NCBI GenBank assembly: GCA_964422415.1
Contig: CAYRBI010000083.1
Location: forward strand, 1 to 26,058
DNA length: 26,058 bases
Direction of reading: 5' to 3'
Origin: OLB16 sp964422415
GTDB taxonomy: Bacteria > Hinthialibacterota > Hinthialibacteria > OLB16
The notes under the pieces were generated by a model. It worked only from the letters and a program-made list of their open reading frames with translations. It ran no database searches and was not told the DNA's origin. Position 1 is the first letter of the stretch, and each line of letters begins with the position of its first letter. The translations under genes and the position numbers were made by a program. Positions 1 to 6,475 of the stretch are shown here, piece by piece.

Positions 1-1586
1 CGGCTGAGCATCACCCGGCCCTGCTCGATCAAGGCATCCCGGTTATTCATCAGGATGTAGTTGCGGATCTTGTGGCGGGCGCGTTGGCTCTTAACGATGT
101 TTAACCAGTCGGGAGAGGGATGCGCGGACTTGGAGGTTTCGATCTGAACCACATCGCCGGTCTTGAGTTGGTAAGAGAGCGGAACATACCGTCCATTCAC
201 ACGCGCCCCCTGACACCGGTCTCCCAGCTCCGTGTGGATATGATAGGCAAAGTCGATCGGGCAGGAGCCCACAGCCAGGCGGATGATGTCGCCCTTGGGG
301 GTATAACAATAGGCCTCATCAGCGAAGAGGTCGGTCTTGATGGAGTAACTCCATTCCTCCTGATCGTGTGATTCCAGAAGCATACCGCTCATCTGTGAGA
401 TCCAGGCGGCGTCATCCCCCAGTTTACGGCTGCTGCGTTCTCGTTCCTTATAGCGCCAATGTGCCGCGACACCCTCCTCACAGACACGGTGCATTTGATA
501 GGTGCGGATCTGTATTTCCAGCAAGCGGCCTTCTGGGCCAAGCACCGTAGTGTGTAGCGAACGGTAGTCGTTGGATTTAGGTTTGGAGATATAGTCTTTG
601 AACCGGCCCTCAACAGGAGGCCAGACACCATGAATGATTCCCAGACTCGCGTAACACTGTTCAACTGTGTCCACAAGGATGCGGACTCCTGTCAGGTCAT
701 AAATTTCCGAGAAGTCCTTGTTATCACGTTGCATCTTTTGAAAGATGCTCCAGAAGTGTTTCACCCGCCAGGTTACATCGGCATCAACACCATTCGTCGC
801 GAGCACATCCGCGACCACATTCTGAACCCGGCGGGCATACTCCTGGCGCATGGCCAACCGCTCATCGACCTTGCTCTTGAGATCCCGGTAAACCGTGGGG
901 TGAAGGTATTGAAGACACAGATCCTCAAGCTCGATCTTGATACGTTCGATACCCAGACGGTGAGCCAGCGGAGAGAAGATATCAAGCGTGGATTGAGCAA
1001 TTCGTCTCTGCTTGGCGACTGGTAGGGCCCCGAGGGTTCGCATGTTATGAAGGCGGTCACAGAGCTTGATAAGAATGACACGTAAATCCTTGGCGGTGGC
1101 GACTAACAAACGGCGAAGGTTCTCGACCTGCTTCTCATGCTGCATTCCCAGCCGGATCCGGCTGACATTGGTCACCCCCTCCACCAGAAAGGCCACCTCC
1201 TCACCAAACTCGGCCCGGAGATGGTCGGCGTTGGTCTTGGTATCCTCGAGAACATCATGCAACAGGCAAGCGGCCAGCGTGACACGATCGGGAACAAGAT
1301 CACAGACAATCTCGGCGACTGTCAGCGGGTGGGAAATATAGGCCTCTCCAGAAACCCGTTTCTGGACAGCGTGAGCATTCAGGGCAAATTCAAAGGCCCG
1401 GCGGGGAAGGTTCTCTATCCTGGGATCGCGCTCAGGCGGAAGGTGTTTGAGAAGGCGTTCAAGCCGTTTGGTGAGCGCAGCCCGTTCCCCCTCACTCAGG
1501 GCATGTCCCTTCTCCCCTGTCCGAAGGGTTAAATCAGCTTCTTCAAGAAGGGTGCCCTCTTCCGTGAGGCCGGTCATGCCATCCAT
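1..1586 (-). CDS. rel: Bifunctional (p)ppGpp synthetase/hydrolase (RelA/SpoT family), partial
   Basis: Makes and degrades the stringent-response alarmone (p)ppGpp in the cytoplasm. The reading frame runs off the left edge, so only the first about 528 residues are present; full-length relatives have about 700-750, and the helical/ACT C-terminus is missing. The HD hydrolase domain shows ISHPLTVAEIV, then HDVLEDT at about residue 110, then KLCDRLHNMRTL. The synthetase domain shows GRFKDYIS at about residue 328, NDYRSLHTTV and EIQIRT..MH...EEGVAAHW. A TGS domain follows from about residue 429 (TPKGDIIRL). The intact HDxxED motif and the RxKD (not ExDD) synthetase motif fit the bifunctional Rel/SpoT type rather than a synthetase-only RelA. 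ATG 1586 is taken as the start; a GTG at 1589 lies better spaced from an AGAGGAG sequence and ATG 1577 is also possible. The gene is monocistronic as far as seen. Confidence 0.95.
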   Translation of the reverse strand, partial: MDGMTGLTEEGTLLEEADLTLRTGEKGHALSEGERAALTKRLERLLKHLPPERDPRIENLPRRAFEFALNAHAVQKRVSGEAYISHPLTVAEIVCDLVPDRVTLAACLLHDVLEDTKTNADHLRAEFGEEVAFLVEGVTNVSRIRLGMQHEKQVENLRRLLVATAKDLRVILIKLCDRLHNMRTLGALPVAKQRRIAQSTLDIFSPLAHRLGIERIKIELEDLCLQYLHPTVYRDLKSKVDERLAMRQEYARRVQNVVADVLATNGVDADVTWRVKHFWSIFQKMQRDNKDFSEIYDLTGVRILVDTVEQCYASLGIIHGVWPPVEGRFKDYISKPKSNDYRSLHTTVLGPEGRLLEIQIRTYQMHRVCEEGVAAHWRYKERERSSRKLGDDAAWISQMSGMLLESHDQEEWSYSIKTDLFADEAYCYTPKGDIIRLAVGSCPIDFAYHIHTELGDRCQGARVNGRYVPLSYQLKTGDVVQIETSKSAHPSPDWLNIVKSQRARHKIRNYILMNNRDALIEQGRVMLS

Positions 1587-1613
1587 CACGCCGCCAGACT
1601 CCTCTGACCATAA

Positions 1614-1619
1614 ATTTTA
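1614..1619 (-). promoter_or_regulatory. Candidate -10 box for rel
   Basis: Read on the minus strand this is TAAAAT, about 28 nt upstream of the proposed rel start and just ahead of its AGAGGAG ribosome site. No convincing -35 sits at 16-18 nt, so support is weak. Confidence 0.2.
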
Positions 1620-1763
1620 GCGGGAACCCAAGGCAAGTGATAGAATAAAAAAAACCGCCCCATCACAGAGATCATGCTGGAATGACCCCTTCCCGCTCTG
1701 AGAACACACACCAAGTAGAAAATTGTCCCCCCTGCATTCGTCTCAACATGAATTTCCCAACAT

Positions 1764-3323
1764 TCACTTGCGGTTCGATGAGAAACCCAGTTGCACATCC
1801 TGGAATCCATATCCCTTGACCTCCGAGGCCAGGTCTTTAAGGGTGGTAGCGGGGGCTTCCTTGGGGCCAGCCACGACAATAGGAATCTCGGGCGAGTCCT
1901 TTACAAGACTCCGTAGAGCTTGACGGAGCGATGGTTCATCAAAAGATTTTCCGTTAAGGAAAAACTTCCCCGGACCATAGCACCAGAGCAAACGGGCTCC
2001 GGGACTCGTGGGGATGGTCGTATCCGTATCTTCATTGATTGTTTTTATAGGCTCGGAATGAAGCGTCTTCTGATCGGTGGCGGTGTGTTCTACAACTGTA
2101 CGGACATGGGCTGCTTTGGCCTCGGTAAGAGCCTGTTGGACCTTGCGGACGATGCTTGAATTGGCACCACTGGATTGGTGAATGACAAAACAACCATCCG
2201 GTTTTTTACGTAGCGCCTCTTTGATCTTCTTCCCCAAGTCATCCACTGCACAGGGAGTTCCCTCAAAGCGGATTTTCTTCTCATCTAGGATGTGGATAAA
2301 AATCTCATTCGGGTCCGTAGGGGTAGCCGATGAAGTATTTGCAGCCTTCCCACCCGGTTTTCCCTCCTCGGTTTGTGGTTCCTGGCGTGACACCACCTTC
2401 TCATCCCCCGGAGCCGCAATGGATTTCTCACCAGCGGATGAAGCCTCCCGCTTTGGTTTTTTTCTGGAGACTTCTTGCTTCTCATTCTCTTGCGAAGCCT
2501 CTAGTTTCCCGCTCGTAGAAGAAACNNNNNNNNNNNNNNNNNNNNNNNNNNNNNNNNNNNNNNNNNNNNNNNNNNNNNNNNNNNNNNNNNNNNNNNNNNN
2601 NNNNNNNNNNNNNNNNNNNNNNNNNGAAACATCCTGTTTCCCGTTTGTATGGGAAACATCCTGTTTCCCATTACCAGGAACAATTTCCTCTCCCGTAATC
2701 ACTGAAGAAACCTCCTGTTTTTCACCTGCACGAGCAACAGGAGGTTTCTCTTTACTGTCAGATTGCGCTTGCCCGGATTTTGAATCCCAACGGAACATGG
2801 GGGGGTCCTGCCCTCCGACCCCTACAATACGGACCGACTCGGATTCGATGGGGACAAGCCCATTGGGTAAGGAAATGACTTTTACCTCCCCCAAACGGGT
2901 GGTTTCGTGATTGAGTAGGATATCAAAAGTCTCACCCTCCAGACTGCAGTTGGAGGCGGAGACCACCACATCACGGGACAGATTCACAAGGTGCATGTCG
3001 GGCCAGTACCAGACTTCACGCGCTTCGACCCGGTATCCATTCTCACCACTGGCCCAGGGGACCAGGCGCAAGGTCACCTTCCCACGCCGGGCTGGGGTGA
3101 TCCGGAGGTAATCACTCCCCTCCTTGGTACTCCCCACTTTGAGTTGAATGGCCACCACCGGCATCACCCGTTGGGTGAGCTCATCCGGAAGGTTGACCCA
3201 GGAAAGGTTCTCACCAGAAAGCTCCGACAAGCGTGGCGCCCTCTGCTCCTCGGAGAACGAGGAGGGGGCACACACACTTATCAGTGTCACATAAACCAGG
3301 AAATACCAGAAAAAACGGCGCAT
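1764..3323 (-). CDS. Secreted repeat-linker protein with two ExbD/TolR-like C-terminal domains; contains assembly gap
   Basis: Not a gene I recognise by name. From ATG 3323 it starts with a signal peptide (MRRFFWYFLVYVTLISVCAPSSFS). An N-terminal beta-rich domain of about 150 residues follows, then a hydrophilic linker of 9-residue repeats ([G/E]KQ[D/E]VSxxx). The C-terminus has two segments patterned like the ExbD/TolR periplasmic fold: IFIHILDEKKIRFEGT...LGKKIKEALRKKPDGCFVI, and WCYGPGKFFLNGKSF...LRQALRSLVKDSPEIPIVV. That fold assignment is inference. The frame could be opened to 3431, but that would overlap the upstream gene. The 3323 start lies 11 nt after the stop of the PHP-like gene, so the two are probably cotranscribed. 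The 100-N gap means true length and frame through the linker are unknown; both flanks continue the same repeat family, which supports a single gene. Confidence 0.75.
   Translation of the reverse strand: MRRFFWYFLVYVTLISVCAPSSFSEEQRAPRLSELSGENLSWVNLPDELTQRVMPVVAIQLKVGSTKEGSDYLRITPARRGKVTLRLVPWASGENGYRVEAREVWYWPDMHLVNLSRDVVVSASNCSLEGETFDILLNHETTRLGEVKVISLPNGLVPIESESVRIVGVGGQDPPMFRWDSKSGQAQSDSKEKPPVARAGEKQEVSSVITGEEIVPGNGKQDVSHTNGKQDVXXXXXXXXXXXXXXXXXXXXXXXXXXXXXXXXXXVSSTSGKLEASQENEKQEVSRKKPKREASSAGEKSIAAPGDEKVVSRQEPQTEEGKPGGKAANTSSATPTDPNEIFIHILDEKKIRFEGTPCAVDDLGKKIKEALRKKPDGCFVIHQSSGANSSIVRKVQQALTEAKAAHVRTVVEHTATDQKTLHSEPIKTINEDTDTTIPTSPGARLLWCYGPGKFFLNGKSFDEPSLRQALRSLVKDSPEIPIVVAGPKEAPATTLKDLASEVKGYGFQDVQLGFSSNRK
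2440..2735 (-). repeat. 27-bp / 9-residue tandem repeat region
   Basis: The linker is built of 9-residue units. Right of the gap are GKQDVSHTN and GKQDVS. Left of it are VSSTS, GKLEASQEN, EKQEVSRKK and PKREASSAG. Two near-identical 27-bp copies remain on the right flank. Their core, GGGAAACATCCTGTTTCCC (2651-2669, with a truncated copy at 2626-2642), is itself an inverted repeat of GGGAAACA and TGTTTCCC. Copies farther out have diverged in sequence while keeping the protein pattern. Confidence 0.8.
2526..2625. other. Assembly gap (100 N)
   Basis: Exactly 100 N, the usual placeholder for a gap of unknown length. It begins and ends inside the tandem repeat (GAAAC on both sides), so the assembler probably failed to traverse a repeat array. 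Confidence 0.98.
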
Positions 3324-3334
3324 AGGATCTAAAC

Positions 3335-4696
3335 TCAGGAAACGGTGACGGGAGCCTTCAGAACCGCCTCCGGGACTGCCTGTACTCCTCTGAGGGCCTC
3401 TCTCTGTTTGGATCCGGCACCGAACCGGCATCCCACCTCATGGTAGAACGCGCAACGTTCCCGCCGGTCCTCACCGAAAGCCCTCTTCGCATTCTGGCTT
3501 TGCCACCCAAAGTCGAGAGCACGCGCCAGAAGGGTGTGGCCCCAGAGGATCCGCGCACCCTTCCTAAAATCTTCGACAAAAGGCTTCAATTCTGGAGCCT
3601 CGAAATTATCGATGAAGGGTTGACCGGCCTTGTTCATCTCGGTTCCAATGACAAGTGGTAAGTCAAATTCACGCGCCGCCTCGACCACATCGCGTAGTTT
3701 GGCAACCTTCATCTCTTTATCGGCGGGATCCTTGATATTCCAATTCCGGTCCGGAATGATGTTCAGCGCAGCCACTCCACGCGCGGACAGGATGGAGATC
3801 ATCTTGCGAATATCAGATTCGCCAGCAGTCGTTCCATCCAACCAGGCGATGGTGGGCAGCGCTCCCACCTCAATACCCAATTCAATCATGGCATCTACCG
3901 AGGGGAAACGGGTGGGATCGGCCTCGATGTAGCCCGGTCCACCCTTCTTCATCAGCTTCGAACGGAGTGTCTCCTGGAAGGGGACGGTTTGATCGAGTAA
4001 GCCTTCCACCTTGTCCTCTGGCATTTGGAACTTCTCTGCCCAAAAGGCACATAGTCCTTTCCGGTCAGATCCAAAGACGGATCTTGCCTTGCGGTCATAG
4101 GCTTCCACCAGATGACGCTCGGTGGGGTTACCAGAAGGAGTCATAGGCAACAGCTCCGCCGTGTAGTCCAGTTGGACCTTCCCCAAGAAGGGATTCACAT
4201 GGGCGATCATGGCTTGATTCCGGTCTTGAGCGATCTGCTTAAGAGAGGCCAATGTCGAATGGGCAGCGGTGCCGAGTTGGGGAAGCCGGTAGCAGCCGGT
4301 TAACATGAAGTAGGCAACTCCTGGCTCGCCAGGGGAGTTGATCACTTCCGAGGCATATTCCTTAATGAAAACCCGCGACTCCAGTCCCGCAACTGCCTTG
4401 ATTCCGAGCAGATCGCCTGCCTCAAGAACCTCGCTCACCGCATTTAAAACATCGAAATCAACCGAACCGAAAACCTCCCAACCATCCTGGATGGCCTCAT
4501 AAACCAGACGTGAGGGGCTCCACCCCTTGGAGTTGTAGGAGTGGAAGGTATGGCAATGCAAATTCATCCAAGGACGCGCGGGGGCTGGCTTCCAGTCACC
4601 CTGAGTACGCATCTGGGCCAGGTTTTCGACAGCGCTACGGCGGTTTACAGCGTTAAAATCGCCGAGCTGGTTCAACAGGTTCTGATCAACACTCAC
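3335..4696 (-). CDS. PHP-fold protein with degenerate metal site
   Basis: Likely a cytoplasmic PHP-superfamily (polymerase and histidinol phosphatase) protein; no signal peptide is seen. Counting from GTG 4696 (453 aa), the first PHP motif is NLHCHTFHSYNSKG with H47 and H49. The second, normally TDH(D/N), reads VDFDVL at 79-84, so its histidine is replaced by phenylalanine. Later motifs are GLESRVF (E106), MIAHVNPF (H166) and IGTEMNKAGQPF near the C-terminus. It may be a divergent hydrolase or a non-catalytic member. Start choice: AGGAGAGAG lies just inside the longer frame that begins at ATG 4711, and sits at ideal spacing for GTG 4696. A TAGAAT -10-like box at 4727-4732 fits either start. 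The downstream repeat-linker gene follows after 11 nt. Specific substrate unknown. Confidence 0.8.
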   Translation of the reverse strand: MSVDQNLLNQLGDFNAVNRRSAVENLAQMRTQGDWKPAPARPWMNLHCHTFHSYNSKGWSPSRLVYEAIQDGWEVFGSVDFDVLNAVSEVLEAGDLLGIKAVAGLESRVFIKEYASEVINSPGEPGVAYFMLTGCYRLPQLGTAAHSTLASLKQIAQDRNQAMIAHVNPFLGKVQLDYTAELLPMTPSGNPTERHLVEAYDRKARSVFGSDRKGLCAFWAEKFQMPEDKVEGLLDQTVPFQETLRSKLMKKGGPGYIEADPTRFPSVDAMIELGIEVGALPTIAWLDGTTAGESDIRKMISILSARGVAALNIIPDRNWNIKDPADKEMKVAKLRDVVEAAREFDLPLVIGTEMNKAGQPFIDNFEAPELKPFVEDFRKGARILWGHTLLARALDFGWQSQNAKRAFGEDRRERCAFYHEVGCRFGAGSKQREALRGVQAVPEAVLKAPVTVS

Positions 4697-4726
4697 ATTC
4701 TCTCTCCTCATCAAGACATTCCCAGC

Positions 4727-4732
4727 ATTCTA
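4727..4732 (-). promoter_or_regulatory. Candidate -10 box for the PHP-like gene
   Basis: TAGAAT on the minus strand, five of six consensus bases, about 30 nt upstream of GTG 4696 and ahead of its AGGAGAG ribosome site. No good -35 is visible. Confidence 0.3.
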
Positions 4733-4803
4733 GCAAAGAGGAACGAATCCAGTGAGGGTGGCCGCGAGGCAGTGTCTTCCAGGCCATTTACACACCGGTT
4801 CCC

Positions 4804-4831
4804 TTGCCAACCCACCTCAAGTCTATAGGAT
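4804..4831 (+). promoter_or_regulatory. Candidate sigma70-type promoter of the fucosidase gene
   Basis: TTGCCA (4804-4809), a 16-nt spacer, then TAGGAT (4826-4831). It lies about 14 nt ahead of a strong AAGGAGG site (4845-4851), in the 145-bp divergent region shared with the PHP-like gene. Confidence 0.4.
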
Positions 4832-4859
4832 CTTCATATTCTATAAGGAGGATGTAATC

Positions 4860-6221
4860 GTGCTGAAACCTTTTCGCTTGTTGCTTGTTTCTTGCGCTGC
4901 CTGTCTCTCCTGTGTGGGTGGAATGAGCGCCCCGTATGAAGCCACCTGGGAGTCCGTCGATAGCCGTCCAATCCCCACCTGGTTCGAAGACGCCAAATTC
5001 GGAATCTTCATTCATTGGGGAGTCTATTCGGTTCCATCTTGGGGACCCAAGGGTAAGTACTCCGAGTGGTATTGGAATGACATGATGGATCCCAACGGAG
5101 CGACCTGGAAGTTCCATGCGGCAACCTATGGAGAGAAATTCAAGTACCAGGACTTCGCCCCCATGTTCAAGGCCGAGATGTTCGATCCCACCCAGTGGGC
5201 GGATATCTTCGCCCGTTCCGGCGCCAAGTATGTGGTCTTGACCTCTAAACACCATGAGGGCTTCTGTCTATGGCCCAGCCCCGATAGTTGGAATTGGAAC
5301 AGTGTCGATATCGGCCCACACCGCGACTTGTGTGGTGATTTGACCGCGGCAGTTCGCGAGCGTGGGATCAAAATGGGTTTTTATTACTCCCTCTACGAGT
5401 GGTTCAATCCCATCTACAAGGCCGATGTAGCCCGTTATGTTGATCAACACATGCTCCCCCAACTCAAGGATCTGGTCACACGGTATGAGCCCTCCCTGAT
5501 ATTCAGCGATGGAGAATGGGATCACCCTAGCGAGACTTGGAGAAGCACCGAATTTCTCGCTTGGCTTTATAATGAGTCCAAGTGCAAGGACGATGTGGTC
5601 GTGGATGACCGTTGGGGCAAAGCGACACGTGGCAACCATGGTGGCTATTACACCACCGAGTACGCCGATGGCAAAAAGACCCTAGATGGCTTCTTTGGCA
5701 AGCATAAATGGGAGGAATGCCGTGGTATCGGTGCTTCTTTCGGTTATAGCCGCAACGAGACCATCGATGAATACCGGACTGGCAAGGAGTTGGTACATCT
5801 GCTCATCGAGCTGGTCTGCAAGGGGGGCAACCTCCTACTGGATATCGGACCCACCGGAGATGGCCGTATCCCGGTCATCATGCAGCAACGGTTGCTGGAA
5901 ATCGGCGACTGGCTGAAGGTCAATGGCGAGGCGATTTATGGCACCCAGGCCTGGCGAATTCAGGCCGAGGGTGACTCTGTCCGCTACACCACCAAGGGTG
6001 ATGCGGTCTACGCCATCTTCCTGAAGTGGCCGGAGAAGGGCGAAGTCACCCTCGACTCCCCGAAGGTTAAGGGGAATGTGACGGCCACCCTGTTGGGCTC
6101 CACGGATCCCATCACCTGCAAGGCCGAGGGAGAGAAGGTCCACCTCACCTTCCCTGCAGGTTCACCGGGTACCCAGGCCTCACAACATGCCTTCGTGGTC
6201 AAATTGACCGGCGTGGAATAA
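4860..6221 (+). CDS. Secreted alpha-L-fucosidase (GH29)
   Basis: Releases alpha-linked L-fucose from glycans outside the cytoplasm by a retaining mechanism. The protein is 453 aa from GTG 4860, which lies 8 nt after AAGGAGG; the frame extends upstream but without a ribosome site. A signal peptide (MLKPFRLLLVSCAACLSCVGGMSA) precedes the catalytic TIM barrel. Family signatures are FGIFIHWGVYSVPSW (H52), TSKHHEGFCLWPS (H131, H132), LIFSDGEWDHP with the presumed nucleophile D217, and GGNLLLDIGPTGDG.IP....RLLEIGDWL. A short C-terminal beta domain follows. It is the first of three same-strand glycosidase genes, each with its own intergenic region, so separate promoters are likely. The acid/base residue, which varies in this family, cannot be assigned by eye. 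Confidence 0.95.
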   Translation: MLKPFRLLLVSCAACLSCVGGMSAPYEATWESVDSRPIPTWFEDAKFGIFIHWGVYSVPSWGPKGKYSEWYWNDMMDPNGATWKFHAATYGEKFKYQDFAPMFKAEMFDPTQWADIFARSGAKYVVLTSKHHEGFCLWPSPDSWNWNSVDIGPHRDLCGDLTAAVRERGIKMGFYYSLYEWFNPIYKADVARYVDQHMLPQLKDLVTRYEPSLIFSDGEWDHPSETWRSTEFLAWLYNESKCKDDVVVDDRWGKATRGNHGGYYTTEYADGKKTLDGFFGKHKWEECRGIGASFGYSRNETIDEYRTGKELVHLLIELVCKGGNLLLDIGPTGDGRIPVIMQQRLLEIGDWLKVNGEAIYGTQAWRIQAEGDSVRYTTKGDAVYAIFLKWPEKGEVTLDSPKVKGNVTATLLGSTDPITCKAEGEKVHLTFPAGSPGTQASQHAFVVKLTGVE

Positions 6222-6250
6222 AGCAGCCTTTTCAGCAACTTAACACCGGC

Positions 6251-6289
6251 CCCCACCCCTCAAGCCTTCTCTGGCCAAGGGGGGTGGGG
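6251..6289 (+). terminator. GC-rich hairpin after the fucosidase gene
   Basis: Perfect 9-bp arms CCCCACCCC (6251-6259) and GGGGTGGGG (6281-6289) enclose a 21-nt loop, 30 nt after the stop codon. No T-run follows, so it may be a weak terminator or an mRNA 3' stabiliser. Confidence 0.45.
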
Positions 6290-6302
6290 ATCGGAGTAAT
6301 GT

Positions 6303-6355
6303 GTTCGGAGTTCAACCTTCAGGTTGCCCGGCACACTCAAGTGTGAACTCCAAAC
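6303..6355. repeat. Cloverleaf-like composite inverted repeat
   Basis: An outer stem (6303-6312 with 6346-6355, one mismatch) encloses two perfect 6-bp hairpins: CAACCT-tc-AGGTTG (6313-6326) and CACACT-ca-AGTGTG (6332-6345), joined by CCCGG. The three-stem layout resembles REP/MITE-type intergenic palindromes. No coding sequence overlaps it. Confidence 0.65.
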
Positions 6356-6381
6356 GGTCTTTGCCCCCCTCCAACTGCCCC

Positions 6382-6421
6382 TTGACACCCTCTTACAACC
6401 CTCATAGGGTTGTCCTGTCAA
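6382..6421 (+). promoter_or_regulatory. Nested palindrome with a -35-like box upstream of the GH2 gene
   Basis: TTGACA (6382-6387) and its complement TGTCAA (6416-6421) flank a perfect inverted repeat, ACAACCCT-cat-AGGGTTGT (6395-6413). The symmetry, about 55 nt before the GH2 start, fits an operator overlapping a promoter. TAGGGT at 6405-6410 is a poor -10 at 17-nt spacing. Confidence 0.4.
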
Positions 6422-6475
6422 CCGTATGTTAGTCCTGTTGACTTACTCTTGGTCTGAGATTGGAAGGAGATTCAT

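Noticed and set aside
1640..1660. Run of T on the minus strand after the repeat-linker gene as a terminator
   Set aside because: Eight T follow GGGGCGG, but I could not find a convincing complementary arm upstream.
2600..2680. CRISPR-like direct repeats
   Set aside because: The 27-bp units are directly adjacent with no unique spacers and encode a 9-residue protein repeat in frame.
2182..2910. A 242-codon plus-strand open frame across the gap
   Set aside because: It is antisense to the repeat-linker gene, includes the N run, and has no recognisable domain or ribosome site; the opposite strand has a signal peptide and coherent repeats.
4851..4857. ATG-TAA minimal upstream frame before the fucosidase start
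   Set aside because: The ATG directly abuts the AAGGAGG site, leaving no spacing for initiation; the GTG 8 nt downstream is the natural start.
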